Below, one piece after another: positions 34,679-42,829 of a stretch of DNA of 64,000 nucleotides. The stretch lies in contig JAXLUK010000003.1 in NCBI GenBank assembly GCA_046329555.1, positions 1 to 64,000 of the forward strand. The letters run 5' to 3'. Under the pieces are notes generated by a model. It had not been told where the DNA came from. It did no database searches and saw only the letters and a list, made by a program, of their open reading frames with translations. The DNA is from UBA1941 sp046329555. GTDB lineage: Bacteria; Bacteroidota; Bacteroidia; Chitinophagales; LD1. The translations under genes were made by a program, and so were the position numbers. The first letter of the stretch is position 1. Each line of letters opens with the position of its first letter.

Positions 34679-36412
34679 ATGCGCCAACTCATTTACTTAC
34701 TAGGTGCTGCGCTAGTAATTTCTGGTTGTACTCAAAGGAACAAACCAGCTTCAGATTTTTCAGATTTCTCGAATCAGTTTATTGATTCATTATGGAAATA
34801 TCATCCTGTTTGGGCTTCGGGAAGCGGCTATCACGCCTACGATAGTATGTTGCCTCTACCCGATTCCATCACCAGAAATCAATATGTTGCTTTCATAGAT
34901 CGGGTAGGCGGCCAAATGAAACAATGGAATTTTGAATCGCTTACCCCCGCTGAGAAAACAGATTACCAGTTAATTGACCGGTTCTTGGCATCATCAGTTT
35001 TTTATCTGTTCGAATTTAAATCATACCAATGGGATCCATCGGAGTATAATATTGGCGGCGCACTGGATGGCGCGATTGCTAATCCCGATATTCCGTTAGA
35101 GGTACGTTTAAGAAATGTTTCCCTGCGTCTGGAACGTGTGCCGGCCTACTATGAAGCCGGTCAGCACAGCCTTCGCCGGATTTCACGGGAACATACCTTA
35201 TTGGCCATTGATCAGAACAAGGGGCTCTCTTACTTCTTCACACAGATGTTCCCGGATTCATTACAGAAAAGCAGTTTGTCTGATGTAGAAAAATCGCTCT
35301 TCCGCGAACGAATGAGTAAGGCTGATAAAGCCATTCAAGGTTATATCACGTACCTCGAGGACCGGCTAAAAAATGACACGGCTAGCCTTCGGGATTTCCG
35401 TATTGGAAAGGATTTATATCTGAAGAAATTTCAATACGATATTCAATCCCGTTATAGTGCAGATGAGGTGTATGCTAAAGCCCTTAATCGTAAAAACGAG
35501 CTGACTAACGAAATGTATCAGTTAGCCGTTACACTTTGGCCAAAGTACCATGCTGGCGAAGCGTTACCGAAAGACACCCTGACTGTAATTTCGGGAACTA
35601 TCAACAAGATTGCCATTCATCATTGTGAACGAGATTCTTTGTTAACCACTATTGAGCAGGAGTTACCTAAGCTGGCTGTATTCATTCATGAGAAACAATT
35701 GATTGATTTGGACAGCACCAAGCCGCTGCGCGTAAGAAAAACGCCGGCGTACATGGCTGGCGTTGCCGGTGCCAGCATTAATAGCCCCGGACCATACGAG
35801 AAAAATGCATCTACCTACTACAATGTAACGCCACTGGATGGTTATACCAATGAAAAAGCCGAAAGTTACCTTCGGGAGTACAACGATTACATGTTGAGCA
35901 TTCTCAACATTCACGAAGCCATTCCCGGTCATTACACACAACAAATTTATGCGAATCGCTCGCCTAGTTTGGTCAAGAATATTTTAGGTAATGGCGCGAT
36001 GATTGAGGGGTGGGCATGCTATGTAGAATCGATGATGGTTGAAGCCGGGTATCGCCAATCACCAGAAATGCAATTGATTTACGACAAATGGAAATTGAGA
36101 GAATGCTGCAATTTCCTGCTAGATTATAACATCCAGGTAAATGGTTGGGGAGAAAAAGAAGCAGTTGAATTGTTGTCGCATCAAGCGTTTCAGGAAACCG
36201 CGGAAGCGCGTGAAAAATATAAGCGCGCTACACTTACCCAGGTGCAATTAACCAGCTATTTCACTGGCGATTTAGAAATCAAAGAACTGCGGAAGGAAAT
36301 GGAATTGAAACAAGGCAATAAGTTTTCACTTAAATCATTCCATGAAAAGTTTCTGAGCTACGGTTCAGCTCCGGTGGAAGCTATCAGGCAGCTCATGCTT
36401 GGTTCCAATTAA
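34679..36412 (+). CDS. DUF885 family lipoprotein (putative metallopeptidase)
   Basis: 577 residues. Lipoprotein signal peptide with lipobox ISGC (Cys about residue 16). The family motif HEAIPGHYTQQ is at residues 412-422; this HExxxGH-type site is the candidate zinc-binding, peptidase-like centre of DUF885. Other family blocks are YNIGGALDGAIANPDIPLE and, near the C-terminus, GEKEAVELLSHQAFQE. Enzymatic activity is suspected from structure-like features only. It sits between a small lipoprotein and dapF; it overlaps nothing essential in dapF when that gene starts at 36423. Confidence 0.85.
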   Translation: MRQLIYLLGAALVISGCTQRNKPASDFSDFSNQFIDSLWKYHPVWASGSGYHAYDSMLPLPDSITRNQYVAFIDRVGGQMKQWNFESLTPAEKTDYQLIDRFLASSVFYLFEFKSYQWDPSEYNIGGALDGAIANPDIPLEVRLRNVSLRLERVPAYYEAGQHSLRRISREHTLLAIDQNKGLSYFFTQMFPDSLQKSSLSDVEKSLFRERMSKADKAIQGYITYLEDRLKNDTASLRDFRIGKDLYLKKFQYDIQSRYSADEVYAKALNRKNELTNEMYQLAVTLWPKYHAGEALPKDTLTVISGTINKIAIHHCERDSLLTTIEQELPKLAVFIHEKQLIDLDSTKPLRVRKTPAYMAGVAGASINSPGPYEKNASTYYNVTPLDGYTNEKAESYLREYNDYMLSILNIHEAIPGHYTQQIYANRSPSLVKNILGNGAMIEGWACYVESMMVEAGYRQSPEMQLIYDKWKLRECCNFLLDYNIQVNGWGEKEAVELLSHQAFQETAEAREKYKRATLTQVQLTSYFTGDLEIKELRKEMELKQGNKFSLKSFHEKFLSYGSAPVEAIRQLMLGSN

Positions 36413-36422
36413 TCTGATATCC

Positions 36423-37205
36423 ATGGAAATTCCTTTTTCAAAATACCAGGGTACAGGCAATGATTTCATCATCATTGATAATCGGCAATTGAAAAAGATT
36501 TTTCCATCTGATGTAATTGCGCGCTGGTGCCACAGGCGCTTTGGTATTGGTGCTGACGGTTTGATGTTGTTGGAAGAAGCTGATGGATATGATTTCAGCA
36601 TGGTGTACTTCAATAGTGATGGCAAGCAAAGTACGATGTGTGGTAACGGCGGAAGATGTTTGGCGCAGTTTGCCAAGCAATTAGGTATTGTCAGCAATAC
36701 AGCCAAGTTTGTGGCAATTGACGGTCCTCATGACGCTACGTTTCTGCAAAATGAAGTTCAGTTACAAATGATTGATGTAACTACTATCACGTCATTTGGC
36801 GAAGACGCTGTTTTAAATACCGGATCGCCTCATTACGTTACCTTTCGGGAACAGGTAAAAGATATTGATGTTTTTGCAGAAGGCCGGTCAATTCGCCAGT
36901 TATCGGCATTCAGAGAAGAAGGTATTAACGTGAATTTTGTAGAAACGCTAGATGACAACCTTTTGTATGTGCGCACCTATGAACGCGGTGTGGAAGCCGA
37001 AACGATGAGTTGCGGTACAGGAGTAGTGGCAAGCGCGCTGGCTCATGCCAAGCGCTATCATGCGGCTTCACCCATTCATATCGAAACACCAGGCGGTCAT
37101 TTGCATGTTGCCTTTACAGTAAAGGAAGATGGCTTCAGCGATATTTGGTTGGGGGGGCCAGCTACACTTTCTTTTGAAGGAAAAATAGCAGATACAACAG
37201 GCTAG
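36423..37205 (+). CDS. dapF: Diaminopimelate epimerase
   Basis: 260 residues from the ATG at 36423; an in-frame ATG at 36399 lies within the preceding gene. It opens EIPFSKYQGTGNDFIIIDN as in DapF. The two catalytic cysteines are in MCGNGGRC (Cys73) and SCGTGVVAS (Cys197). The enzyme interconverts LL- and meso-diaminopimelate for lysine and peptidoglycan synthesis. It starts 10 bases after the DUF885 gene. Its last 44 bases overlap the 3' end of the convergent permease gene. Confidence 0.95.
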   Translation: MEIPFSKYQGTGNDFIIIDNRQLKKIFPSDVIARWCHRRFGIGADGLMLLEEADGYDFSMVYFNSDGKQSTMCGNGGRCLAQFAKQLGIVSNTAKFVAIDGPHDATFLQNEVQLQMIDVTTITSFGEDAVLNTGSPHYVTFREQVKDIDVFAEGRSIRQLSAFREEGINVNFVETLDDNLLYVRTYERGVEAETMSCGTGVVASALAHAKRYHAASPIHIETPGGHLHVAFTVKEDGFSDIWLGGPATLSFEGKIADTTG

Positions 37206-38496
37206 CTACAACAATAACCGCAATACCAGCGGAAGCAAATAGGTATCCGCTGGTGATGAATAACAGCAACCAAAACAACACCGACAATAACGCAGGAACA
37301 GGGAACAAAGGCATTTGAAAAGCTAATTCCGGGGTTCTATTTTGCTTCCTCATCCATATCACACCTATTGCTTGTGGAATAAACTGAATGAAAATCCGCG
37401 TTACTACAATAAAGCGGAAAACTACGGAAGGTTGATCAAACAACAAACAGAAAACCATCGCTACACCAGCGAAAAAAAGTAAGGCATAATCCGGGAAGTT
37501 TTTTGTAGGATGCAGGTGTGCCAGCCATCGAAAATGCAGACCATCTGCAGCGGCCGCATAAATAATACGCGTATAACCCAACAACAATGCGAATAATGAG
37601 GAAATACACACCAGCAGAATTAATACGGTAGCGACTTTTGCTGCCAGCGCACCATACATCCTTTCGAATAGCAAGCTGATTACTGGTGTATTTTCATTGG
37701 TAATTAATGTAGCGGGCAAGGCACCGGCCACTGCTGCTTGCATACCTAAATACAATGTGGCAATGCCTACTATTGAAATGAAAATGCTGCGTGGAATATT
37801 TTTTTTGGGTGATGTGATTTCACCTCCCAAATGGCAAACATTGTAATAACCCAGAAACGCATAAACCGTTTTGGATGTTGCCGCGCCAATAGCGAAAGCT
37901 GTAGCCCAGCGCCATCCGTCGCGAAGAAAAATCGGAGTAACCGAATTGGCTAACCAAACTTCTTTGGAAAATCCCAAACATCCAGTGCCAATAGTCCATA
38001 ACAACAAGCCAACTACCAATACCGAAAAAACCATTCCAATTTGCGCTACGGCAACCACCCGCCGATATAGTAAGAAAGTAATGAGGGCCACCACGCTAAC
38101 CATCACTGCCTTACCCTGCCAAAATGATAGTGGCACCAGGTAATTTAAGTAATTGAGCAATCCGATGCAGGCGCTCGTCATAACCAGCGGTAAATGCAAG
38201 GAGGTTTGAAAAGAATACAAAAATGCCAGATAGCGTCCGATAGCGCTTTTATATATGCGCTGCAAAAAGATGTAGCTACCACCGGCTTCCGGCCATGCGG
38301 CGCCTAATTCACTCCAAATCCAGCCATCAAACAAACTTACGATTGCTCCGGCCAGCCATGGAATCAGGCTGAATTTACCCGGGAAAGCGAGTAAAACAAT
38401 AGGCAGGGTTGCAAAAGGACCGATGCCCACCATATCAATCATATTCAGGGCGGTAGCCTGAACCAAAGAAATCTCTCTGTTGAACACTCTACTCAT
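37162..38496 (-). CDS. APC-family amino acid permease
   Basis: 444 residues with about 12 hydrophobic segments. The N-terminus REISLVQATALNMIDMVGIGPFATLPIVLLAFPG is the APC first-helix motif with its broken GIGPF, and SELGAAWPEAGGSYIFLQRIY is the next family motif. It would take up an amino acid or amine with protons; the substrate is not predictable. It overlaps the histidine kinase gene by 4 bases (ATGA), so the kinase and permease are co-translated. Its 3' end overlaps dapF convergently by 44 bases. Confidence 0.9.
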   Translation of the reverse strand: MSRVFNREISLVQATALNMIDMVGIGPFATLPIVLLAFPGKFSLIPWLAGAIVSLFDGWIWSELGAAWPEAGGSYIFLQRIYKSAIGRYLAFLYSFQTSLHLPLVMTSACIGLLNYLNYLVPLSFWQGKAVMVSVVALITFLLYRRVVAVAQIGMVFSVLVVGLLLWTIGTGCLGFSKEVWLANSVTPIFLRDGWRWATAFAIGAATSKTVYAFLGYYNVCHLGGEITSPKKNIPRSIFISIVGIATLYLGMQAAVAGALPATLITNENTPVISLLFERMYGALAAKVATVLILLVCISSLFALLLGYTRIIYAAAADGLHFRWLAHLHPTKNFPDYALLFFAGVAMVFCLLFDQPSVVFRFIVVTRIFIQFIPQAIGVIWMRKQNRTPELAFQMPLFPVPALLSVLFWLLLFITSGYLFASAGIAVIVVASLLYLLFFLQKKV

Positions 38497-39473
38497 GGTG
38501 AAGGCAAGGTCATTTCAAAAATGCTGCCACGCGGCCGATTTTCCCTAACAACAATCTGACCTTTATTAATTTCCACAAACCGCTTTACAATAAACAATCC
38601 TAATCCTGTACCCTTGGTCTTTCGTGTATTTTCATTTCCAATTCTGAAGAATTTTTCAAATACCCGGGCACGCAGTTCTTCCGGAATACCCTCTCCTTCA
38701 TCTTTCACCCGCAATATCACCTGCTGATTTTCCTTCAATAATTCTACGGCCACCAAACCACTACCACCAGAATATTTCACCGCATTCTCTAACAGATTAA
38801 CTACCACAGAAACGAAGCCGATTTTATCTACAAACAACTCCACATCTGGCATCACGTTGAGCTGCCACTGTATATGCTGCGTTAATTGTTTCATTCGATT
38901 CACTTGTTCCTGAACCACTGTGGATGCGTTCAGCCATTCACCGGCAAAACCGTGAGCATTGCTCTCCATTTTCGCGGCAAACAGAATATTGTCTACCAAT
39001 CCTTCCAGTCGGGAAACATCCCCCAAGGCATTTTGCAAAAGCTGGTCACGCTGTTGTGTTTCTAATTCTCGACGTTGTATGGTTTGAACGGCCAACTTGA
39101 TGGAGGCCAGTGGTGATTTAAGTTCATGGGTGATGCTATGCAAAAAATTACGTTGTTGATCGGCTACTTCGATTTCTATTTTAAATACCCGGTTCACTAA
39201 AAACAACCCCCCGAAAAGCAGAAAAATAAAAACACTACCTTCAGAAAGAATCATCACTTTCTGCCTGCTGTATTTTTGTTGAATCTTTTCGTAATCCTTC
39301 GTTTTCTCGTAGGGAATTCCGTTTACCGGACGATAATTGATGCGGTTGATGGTTACCAATTCTTTAAACGCTGTTTCATTCTTGGCGAACAATAGATAAC
39401 CCCACCACACTGAAAAGGCCATGGTATAACCAAACACCAAATAAAACAATCGAAACGGTTTCCGCTTAAGCAT
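38493..39473 (-). CDS. Orphan sensor histidine kinase
   Basis: 326 residues. Two membrane segments (about 10-29 and 77-93) with a loop of about 45 residues outside. The dimerisation/phospho-acceptor H-box is FLHSITHELKSPLASI (His116). The N box is LLENAVKYS, then DEGEGIPEE and GTGLGLFIVK as the ATP-lid glycines. No HAMP or PAS domain is obvious. No response regulator is adjacent; instead it is coupled by a 4-base overlap to the APC permease gene, which suggests that it senses or controls the transported compound. Confidence 0.9.
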   Translation of the reverse strand: MLKRKPFRLFYLVFGYTMAFSVWWGYLLFAKNETAFKELVTINRINYRPVNGIPYEKTKDYEKIQQKYSRQKVMILSEGSVFIFLLFGGLFLVNRVFKIEIEVADQQRNFLHSITHELKSPLASIKLAVQTIQRRELETQQRDQLLQNALGDVSRLEGLVDNILFAAKMESNAHGFAGEWLNASTVVQEQVNRMKQLTQHIQWQLNVMPDVELFVDKIGFVSVVVNLLENAVKYSGGSGLVAVELLKENQQVILRVKDEGEGIPEELRARVFEKFFRIGNENTRKTKGTGLGLFIVKRFVEINKGQIVVRENRPRGSIFEMTLPSP

Positions 39474-39477
39474 GATG

Positions 39478-39485
39478 CGAAGGTA
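39478..39485 (-). promoter_or_regulatory. -7 element TACCTTCG of the histidine kinase/permease operon
   Basis: TAnnTTCG on the minus strand ending exactly 4 nt (CATC) before the ATG at 39473. Confidence 0.55.
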
Positions 39486-39507
39486 TGGAAAGATTAGCCG
39501 AAGTACC

Positions 39508-41070
39508 TTACGACTGGTACGTGACTATTCGTTTTTTTGCTAAATCCAGCAATTGCGCCTCGTTATATCCCAACTCCATTAAAATCGCCGCCGTGTCTTC
39601 ACCCAATTCAGGGGCAATTTGCTGAACTTCCCGTGCCGTACTCTTAAAACGAATAGGTTGTTGAATGGTTTTGAATGCTTGCCCGTGAATAGTTTGATTT
39701 GAGAACACACCGCGCTGTTCAAAACCGGGATCTGACGCTACTTCATTGAGTTGTTGAACTGCTGAGACGCAAGCATCAGCGCCACCCAATACATCCAACC
39801 AATGCTGCAGCGATTCCTTAGCAAGGATGGCAGCTAATTCATTCTTGATGATTTCCTGTTTTTCCGGGCCTTCCAAAATGGCATCGGCCCAATCCAAACG
39901 ATTAAGTTGTGTGCAGATGATACGCCAGAATTTGGGTTCCAAGGCGCCAATAGCAAGAAAGCGACCATCGGCACACCGGTACACCTGATAATTGGCAAGG
40001 GACCCGGCCAATTGAAAATCGTGTGCTGCTGTCAATTTTCCAGTGGCCTGGTATTGCGCGAACGGGAGGGCTAAAATCGGCAATACGCTATCGGCCATAG
40101 CCACATCAATAAAATCACCCTTACCGGTTTGATGTCGTTGAAACAATGCAGCAAGTATGGCATTCATGGCCGTATACGAACCACCGGCAACATCCGCCAG
40201 CTGCACAGCCGGTATAACGGGCTGTTCAACTGTTGCAATCATTCCCAGTAAGCCAGCACGAGCAATATAATTTAGGTCGTGACCTGCCGCTTGTGCCCAT
40301 GCACCTTCTTGTCCGTAACCGGTGAGCGACACATAAATCAACCGGGGATAAAGTTCCTGGAGTGTATCGTAATCCAGACCGAACGACTTCATTACTCCCG
40401 GGCGAAATTGTTCGATCAACACATCGCATGACGATAGCAATTGCAGGATTATAGCGCGGCCTTCTTCTTTCAAATAATTGACAGCCAGACTTCGCTTATC
40501 TGCATTTAAAGCATAGTAGAAAGCCGAATTGTTTCCCAACATAGGTTCATAGGTACGTACGTAATCCGGAGCATCCGGGTCTTCTACCTTAATTATTTCC
40601 GCACCCATGCCGCCCAACATCATAGTTGCCAGCGGCCCGGGTAGTAGTCTGGTAAAATCGAGAATGCGCACACCAGAAAGTGGACCGCTTCGCGGCTGTC
40701 TTTTTTTTACAGTAAATGATGTGACTCCGGTAGCGTGTAAGTAGGAAGGATCAAATTTTCTAAAGCATTTTGCGAATTGCATCATCTCGCTGAGATTGCT
40801 CACCTTGATTTTTCCCATCATCAGTGCCAATTGAGGATTGGCCTGTCCTGTTTCCAGTTCGATATAGGTTTTGGCAGAAGTTTTTACGATACAATCCGGG
40901 GATCCCAATAATTCGTGATGCAGCTTACACTGGCCGTTGTGTAATTCTAACGACCAGTTAAGCACTTCATCACCAGTAATCAGAAAGTGAAAAATTTTGT
41001 GACTGGCGGGCGCTCTTTCAGGCCGAAAGCGCGCTGGTGCGGAGGACAGAATATCAGCAGCAGTAGACAT
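39508..41070 (-). CDS. SCP2-like domain fused to a CaiB/BaiF-type CoA-transferase
   Basis: 520 residues. Residues about 130-510 are a class III CoA-transferase: LSGVRILDFTRLLPGPLATMMLGGMGAEIIKVEDPD, the NADKRSLAVNYL segment, EQFRPGVMKSFGLDY and the catalytic Asp in AGHDLNYIARAG. Closest in motifs to alpha-methylacyl-CoA racemase-like members. Residues about 15-110 are an extra N-terminal domain with the feel of a sterol-carrier-protein-2 fold (IFHFLITGDEV, HHELLGSPDCIVKTSAKTYIELETGQANPQLALMMGKIKVSNL). Such a lipid-binding domain would present acyl chains to the transferase. Fusion is real in one uninterrupted frame; the SCP2 assignment is from pattern reading. Confidence 0.85.
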   Translation of the reverse strand: MSTAADILSSAPARFRPERAPASHKIFHFLITGDEVLNWSLELHNGQCKLHHELLGSPDCIVKTSAKTYIELETGQANPQLALMMGKIKVSNLSEMMQFAKCFRKFDPSYLHATGVTSFTVKKRQPRSGPLSGVRILDFTRLLPGPLATMMLGGMGAEIIKVEDPDAPDYVRTYEPMLGNNSAFYYALNADKRSLAVNYLKEEGRAIILQLLSSCDVLIEQFRPGVMKSFGLDYDTLQELYPRLIYVSLTGYGQEGAWAQAAGHDLNYIARAGLLGMIATVEQPVIPAVQLADVAGGSYTAMNAILAALFQRHQTGKGDFIDVAMADSVLPILALPFAQYQATGKLTAAHDFQLAGSLANYQVYRCADGRFLAIGALEPKFWRIICTQLNRLDWADAILEGPEKQEIIKNELAAILAKESLQHWLDVLGGADACVSAVQQLNEVASDPGFEQRGVFSNQTIHGQAFKTIQQPIRFKSTAREVQQIAPELGEDTAAILMELGYNEAQLLDLAKKRIVTYQS

Positions 41071-41074
41071 GCAG

Positions 41075-41082
41075 TGAATATA
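41075..41082 (-). promoter_or_regulatory. -7-like element TATATTCA of the SCP2-CaiB gene
   Basis: Minus strand, ends exactly 4 nt (CTGC) before the ATG at 41070; the same geometry is found at 63613-63620. Confidence 0.5.
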
Positions 41083-41112
41083 AGAACTACCGAATTACTA
41101 ATCGTTCAAAAT

Positions 41113-41138
41113 AAAAAAGGGGATTTCACAAAATCCCC
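41113..41138 (-). terminator. Intrinsic terminator of the DegP-type protease gene
   Basis: On the minus strand: stem GGGGATTT / AAATCCCC with a 4-nt loop, followed by a run of six T. 25 bases after the protease stop. Confidence 0.88.
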
Positions 41139-41163
41139 TGTTATCTTATACCCTAAATTCGTT

Positions 41164-42666
41164 TTACATCCTAAAAGCATACAAATAACTCATCGGTTTG
41201 TTGGGATACAAACCTTCTATGAGCACCTTCCCTTTCTTGCTTTTCAACCGATTCAAAAAATCATTAGAATCAGCCACAGGCTCGTCATCAATTTGCGTAA
41301 TAATGAAACCTTTTTTGATATCTGTTGATTCGGCCAACTTTCCGGCTTTCAAATCGGTTACCCGAACTCCTGATTCAATACCTAATTGCGCCTTCTCTTT
41401 GGGGGTAAGATTTTCTATCGTAATCCCCAAATCATTCAGAATATCCCGGCTATCATCTACTGACGCCACCGTATTGTACTTATTCTTCAATTGAACTACA
41501 GCCTTGTACGGTTTTCCTTCACGCAAATAATCAATGGTAATTTTATCGCCAGGCCGATACTTCGCCACTTGCTCTTGTAATTCTGGAGAGCTATTCACCG
41601 CAAATCCATTAACGGCGGTAATGACATCTTTATTCTTCAAACCGGCTTCCTCTGAGGCGGAACCTTTGTTTACGTTATCAACATAAACTCCGAAAGGTTT
41701 ATCCATGTGCAACTCTTCTGCCGTTTTATCATCTACACCGCGAATAGAAACACCCAGGAAACCGCGTTGAGAAATCCCAAACTGCTTCAGGTCAAGAATT
41801 ACCTTGTTAACGATATTGGAAGGCACTGCAAATGAATATCCCGCGTAGCTTCCGGTTGGCGATGCAATGGCGGTATTAATACCCACTAATTCACCGTTCA
41901 CATTCACCAGCGCGCCACCGCTGTTACCAGGGTTCACTGCAGCATCTGTTTGTATAAATGACTCAATTGCTGTACTAGAGCGATTCCCACTTTCATTTCC
42001 CAAAATATTAATATTCCGACCTTTGGCACTTACGATTCCCGCTGTAACTGTAGAGGCCAGGTTGAATGGATTCCCAACGGCCACCACCCATTCTCCTACC
42101 AGAACCGAATCGCTGTTGGCAAAGGCGATAGCGGGAAGATTGTTTCCTTCAATCTTCAACAAGGCAATATCCGTATCGGCATCGCGGCCAATTAACTTCG
42201 CTTTGTAAGATTTATTGTTGTTCATCACAACTTCAATCTCACTGGCATTTTCTACCACATGATTATTGGTAGCTACATAGCCATCCTTGGTAATAATAAC
42301 CCCGCTTCCGGTGGCAACCTGATCTTGTTGCTGACCATAAGGGTTGGGTCCGTGGAAGAAATACTGGAAGTTATCGCCAAAAAAATCCTGAAAAGGATCG
42401 CGTCCGCGGCGCATGGCTACTGGTGCCGCCTTAATCGTGCTTTTAATGTGTACCACAGCCGGCGTAGCCACCGCGGCAGCATATCGGAAATCAACCGGCT
42501 GTGCACTGTTCACCGCCATGGGTAAACTAACAAAGTGCGACGGCGGCGCAGGCGACGCCTGATTAGCCGCAACGGTATTGGTATGGTAGTGGGAATAAAG
42601 TCCAATAGCCGCCATGGCGGAGGTGAAGGACAAAGCCATCGTGAAAACAACTTGTTTAAAGTTCAT
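41164..42666 (-). CDS. DegP/HtrA-type serine protease, exported
   Basis: 500 residues. Signal peptide or anchor at residues 6-24. Trypsin-like domain with catalytic His136 (TNNHVV), Asp166 (DADTDIALL) and Ser249 (GNSGGAL). Two PDZ domains follow: the first around RGFLGVSIRGVDD...ITAVNGFAVNSSPEL (about 290-390), the second in the last 90 residues. It degrades or refolds damaged periplasmic proteins. Monocistronic, with its own TTG-21-TAATTTTG promoter and terminator. Confidence 0.96.
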   Translation of the reverse strand: MNFKQVVFTMALSFTSAMAAIGLYSHYHTNTVAANQASPAPPSHFVSLPMAVNSAQPVDFRYAAAVATPAVVHIKSTIKAAPVAMRRGRDPFQDFFGDNFQYFFHGPNPYGQQQDQVATGSGVIITKDGYVATNNHVVENASEIEVVMNNNKSYKAKLIGRDADTDIALLKIEGNNLPAIAFANSDSVLVGEWVVAVGNPFNLASTVTAGIVSAKGRNINILGNESGNRSSTAIESFIQTDAAVNPGNSGGALVNVNGELVGINTAIASPTGSYAGYSFAVPSNIVNKVILDLKQFGISQRGFLGVSIRGVDDKTAEELHMDKPFGVYVDNVNKGSASEEAGLKNKDVITAVNGFAVNSSPELQEQVAKYRPGDKITIDYLREGKPYKAVVQLKNKYNTVASVDDSRDILNDLGITIENLTPKEKAQLGIESGVRVTDLKAGKLAESTDIKKGFIITQIDDEPVADSNDFLNRLKSKKGKVLIEGLYPNKPMSYLYAFRM

Positions 42667-42698
42667 AACGCCAATTTTAAGTGTTAACGATTACGCTG

Positions 42699-42730
42699 CA
42701 AAATTATTGACGGAACCACCCAATTTACAA
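42699..42730 (-). promoter_or_regulatory. Promoter TTG-21 nt-TAATTTTG of the protease gene
   Basis: Minus strand: -33 TTG at 42728-42730, -7 TAATTTTG at 42699-42706 (exact TAnnTTTG), 32 nt before the ATG at 42666. The clearest two-part Bacteroidota promoter in the window. Confidence 0.72.
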
Positions 42731-42777
42731 GCCAGGTAGCACTAGTTTATATCATTTTAACAGCGAATTGGTTCCAT

Positions 42778-42811
42778 ACCGCCGGCGGTTGCGGGAAAGG
42801 CCGCATTTTTT
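42778..42811 (+). promoter_or_regulatory. Palindrome plus terminator-like hairpin in the proS leader
   Basis: ACCGCCGGCGGT (42778-42789) is a perfect 12-bp palindrome, followed at once by stem TGCGG / CCGCA with a 6-nt loop and TTTTTT (42790-42811). It points along the plus strand, 18 nt before the proS ATG, with no plus-strand gene upstream that it could terminate. It could attenuate proS. Confidence 0.5.
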
Positions 42812-42829
42812 GTTTTTATTCGCGGCAAT

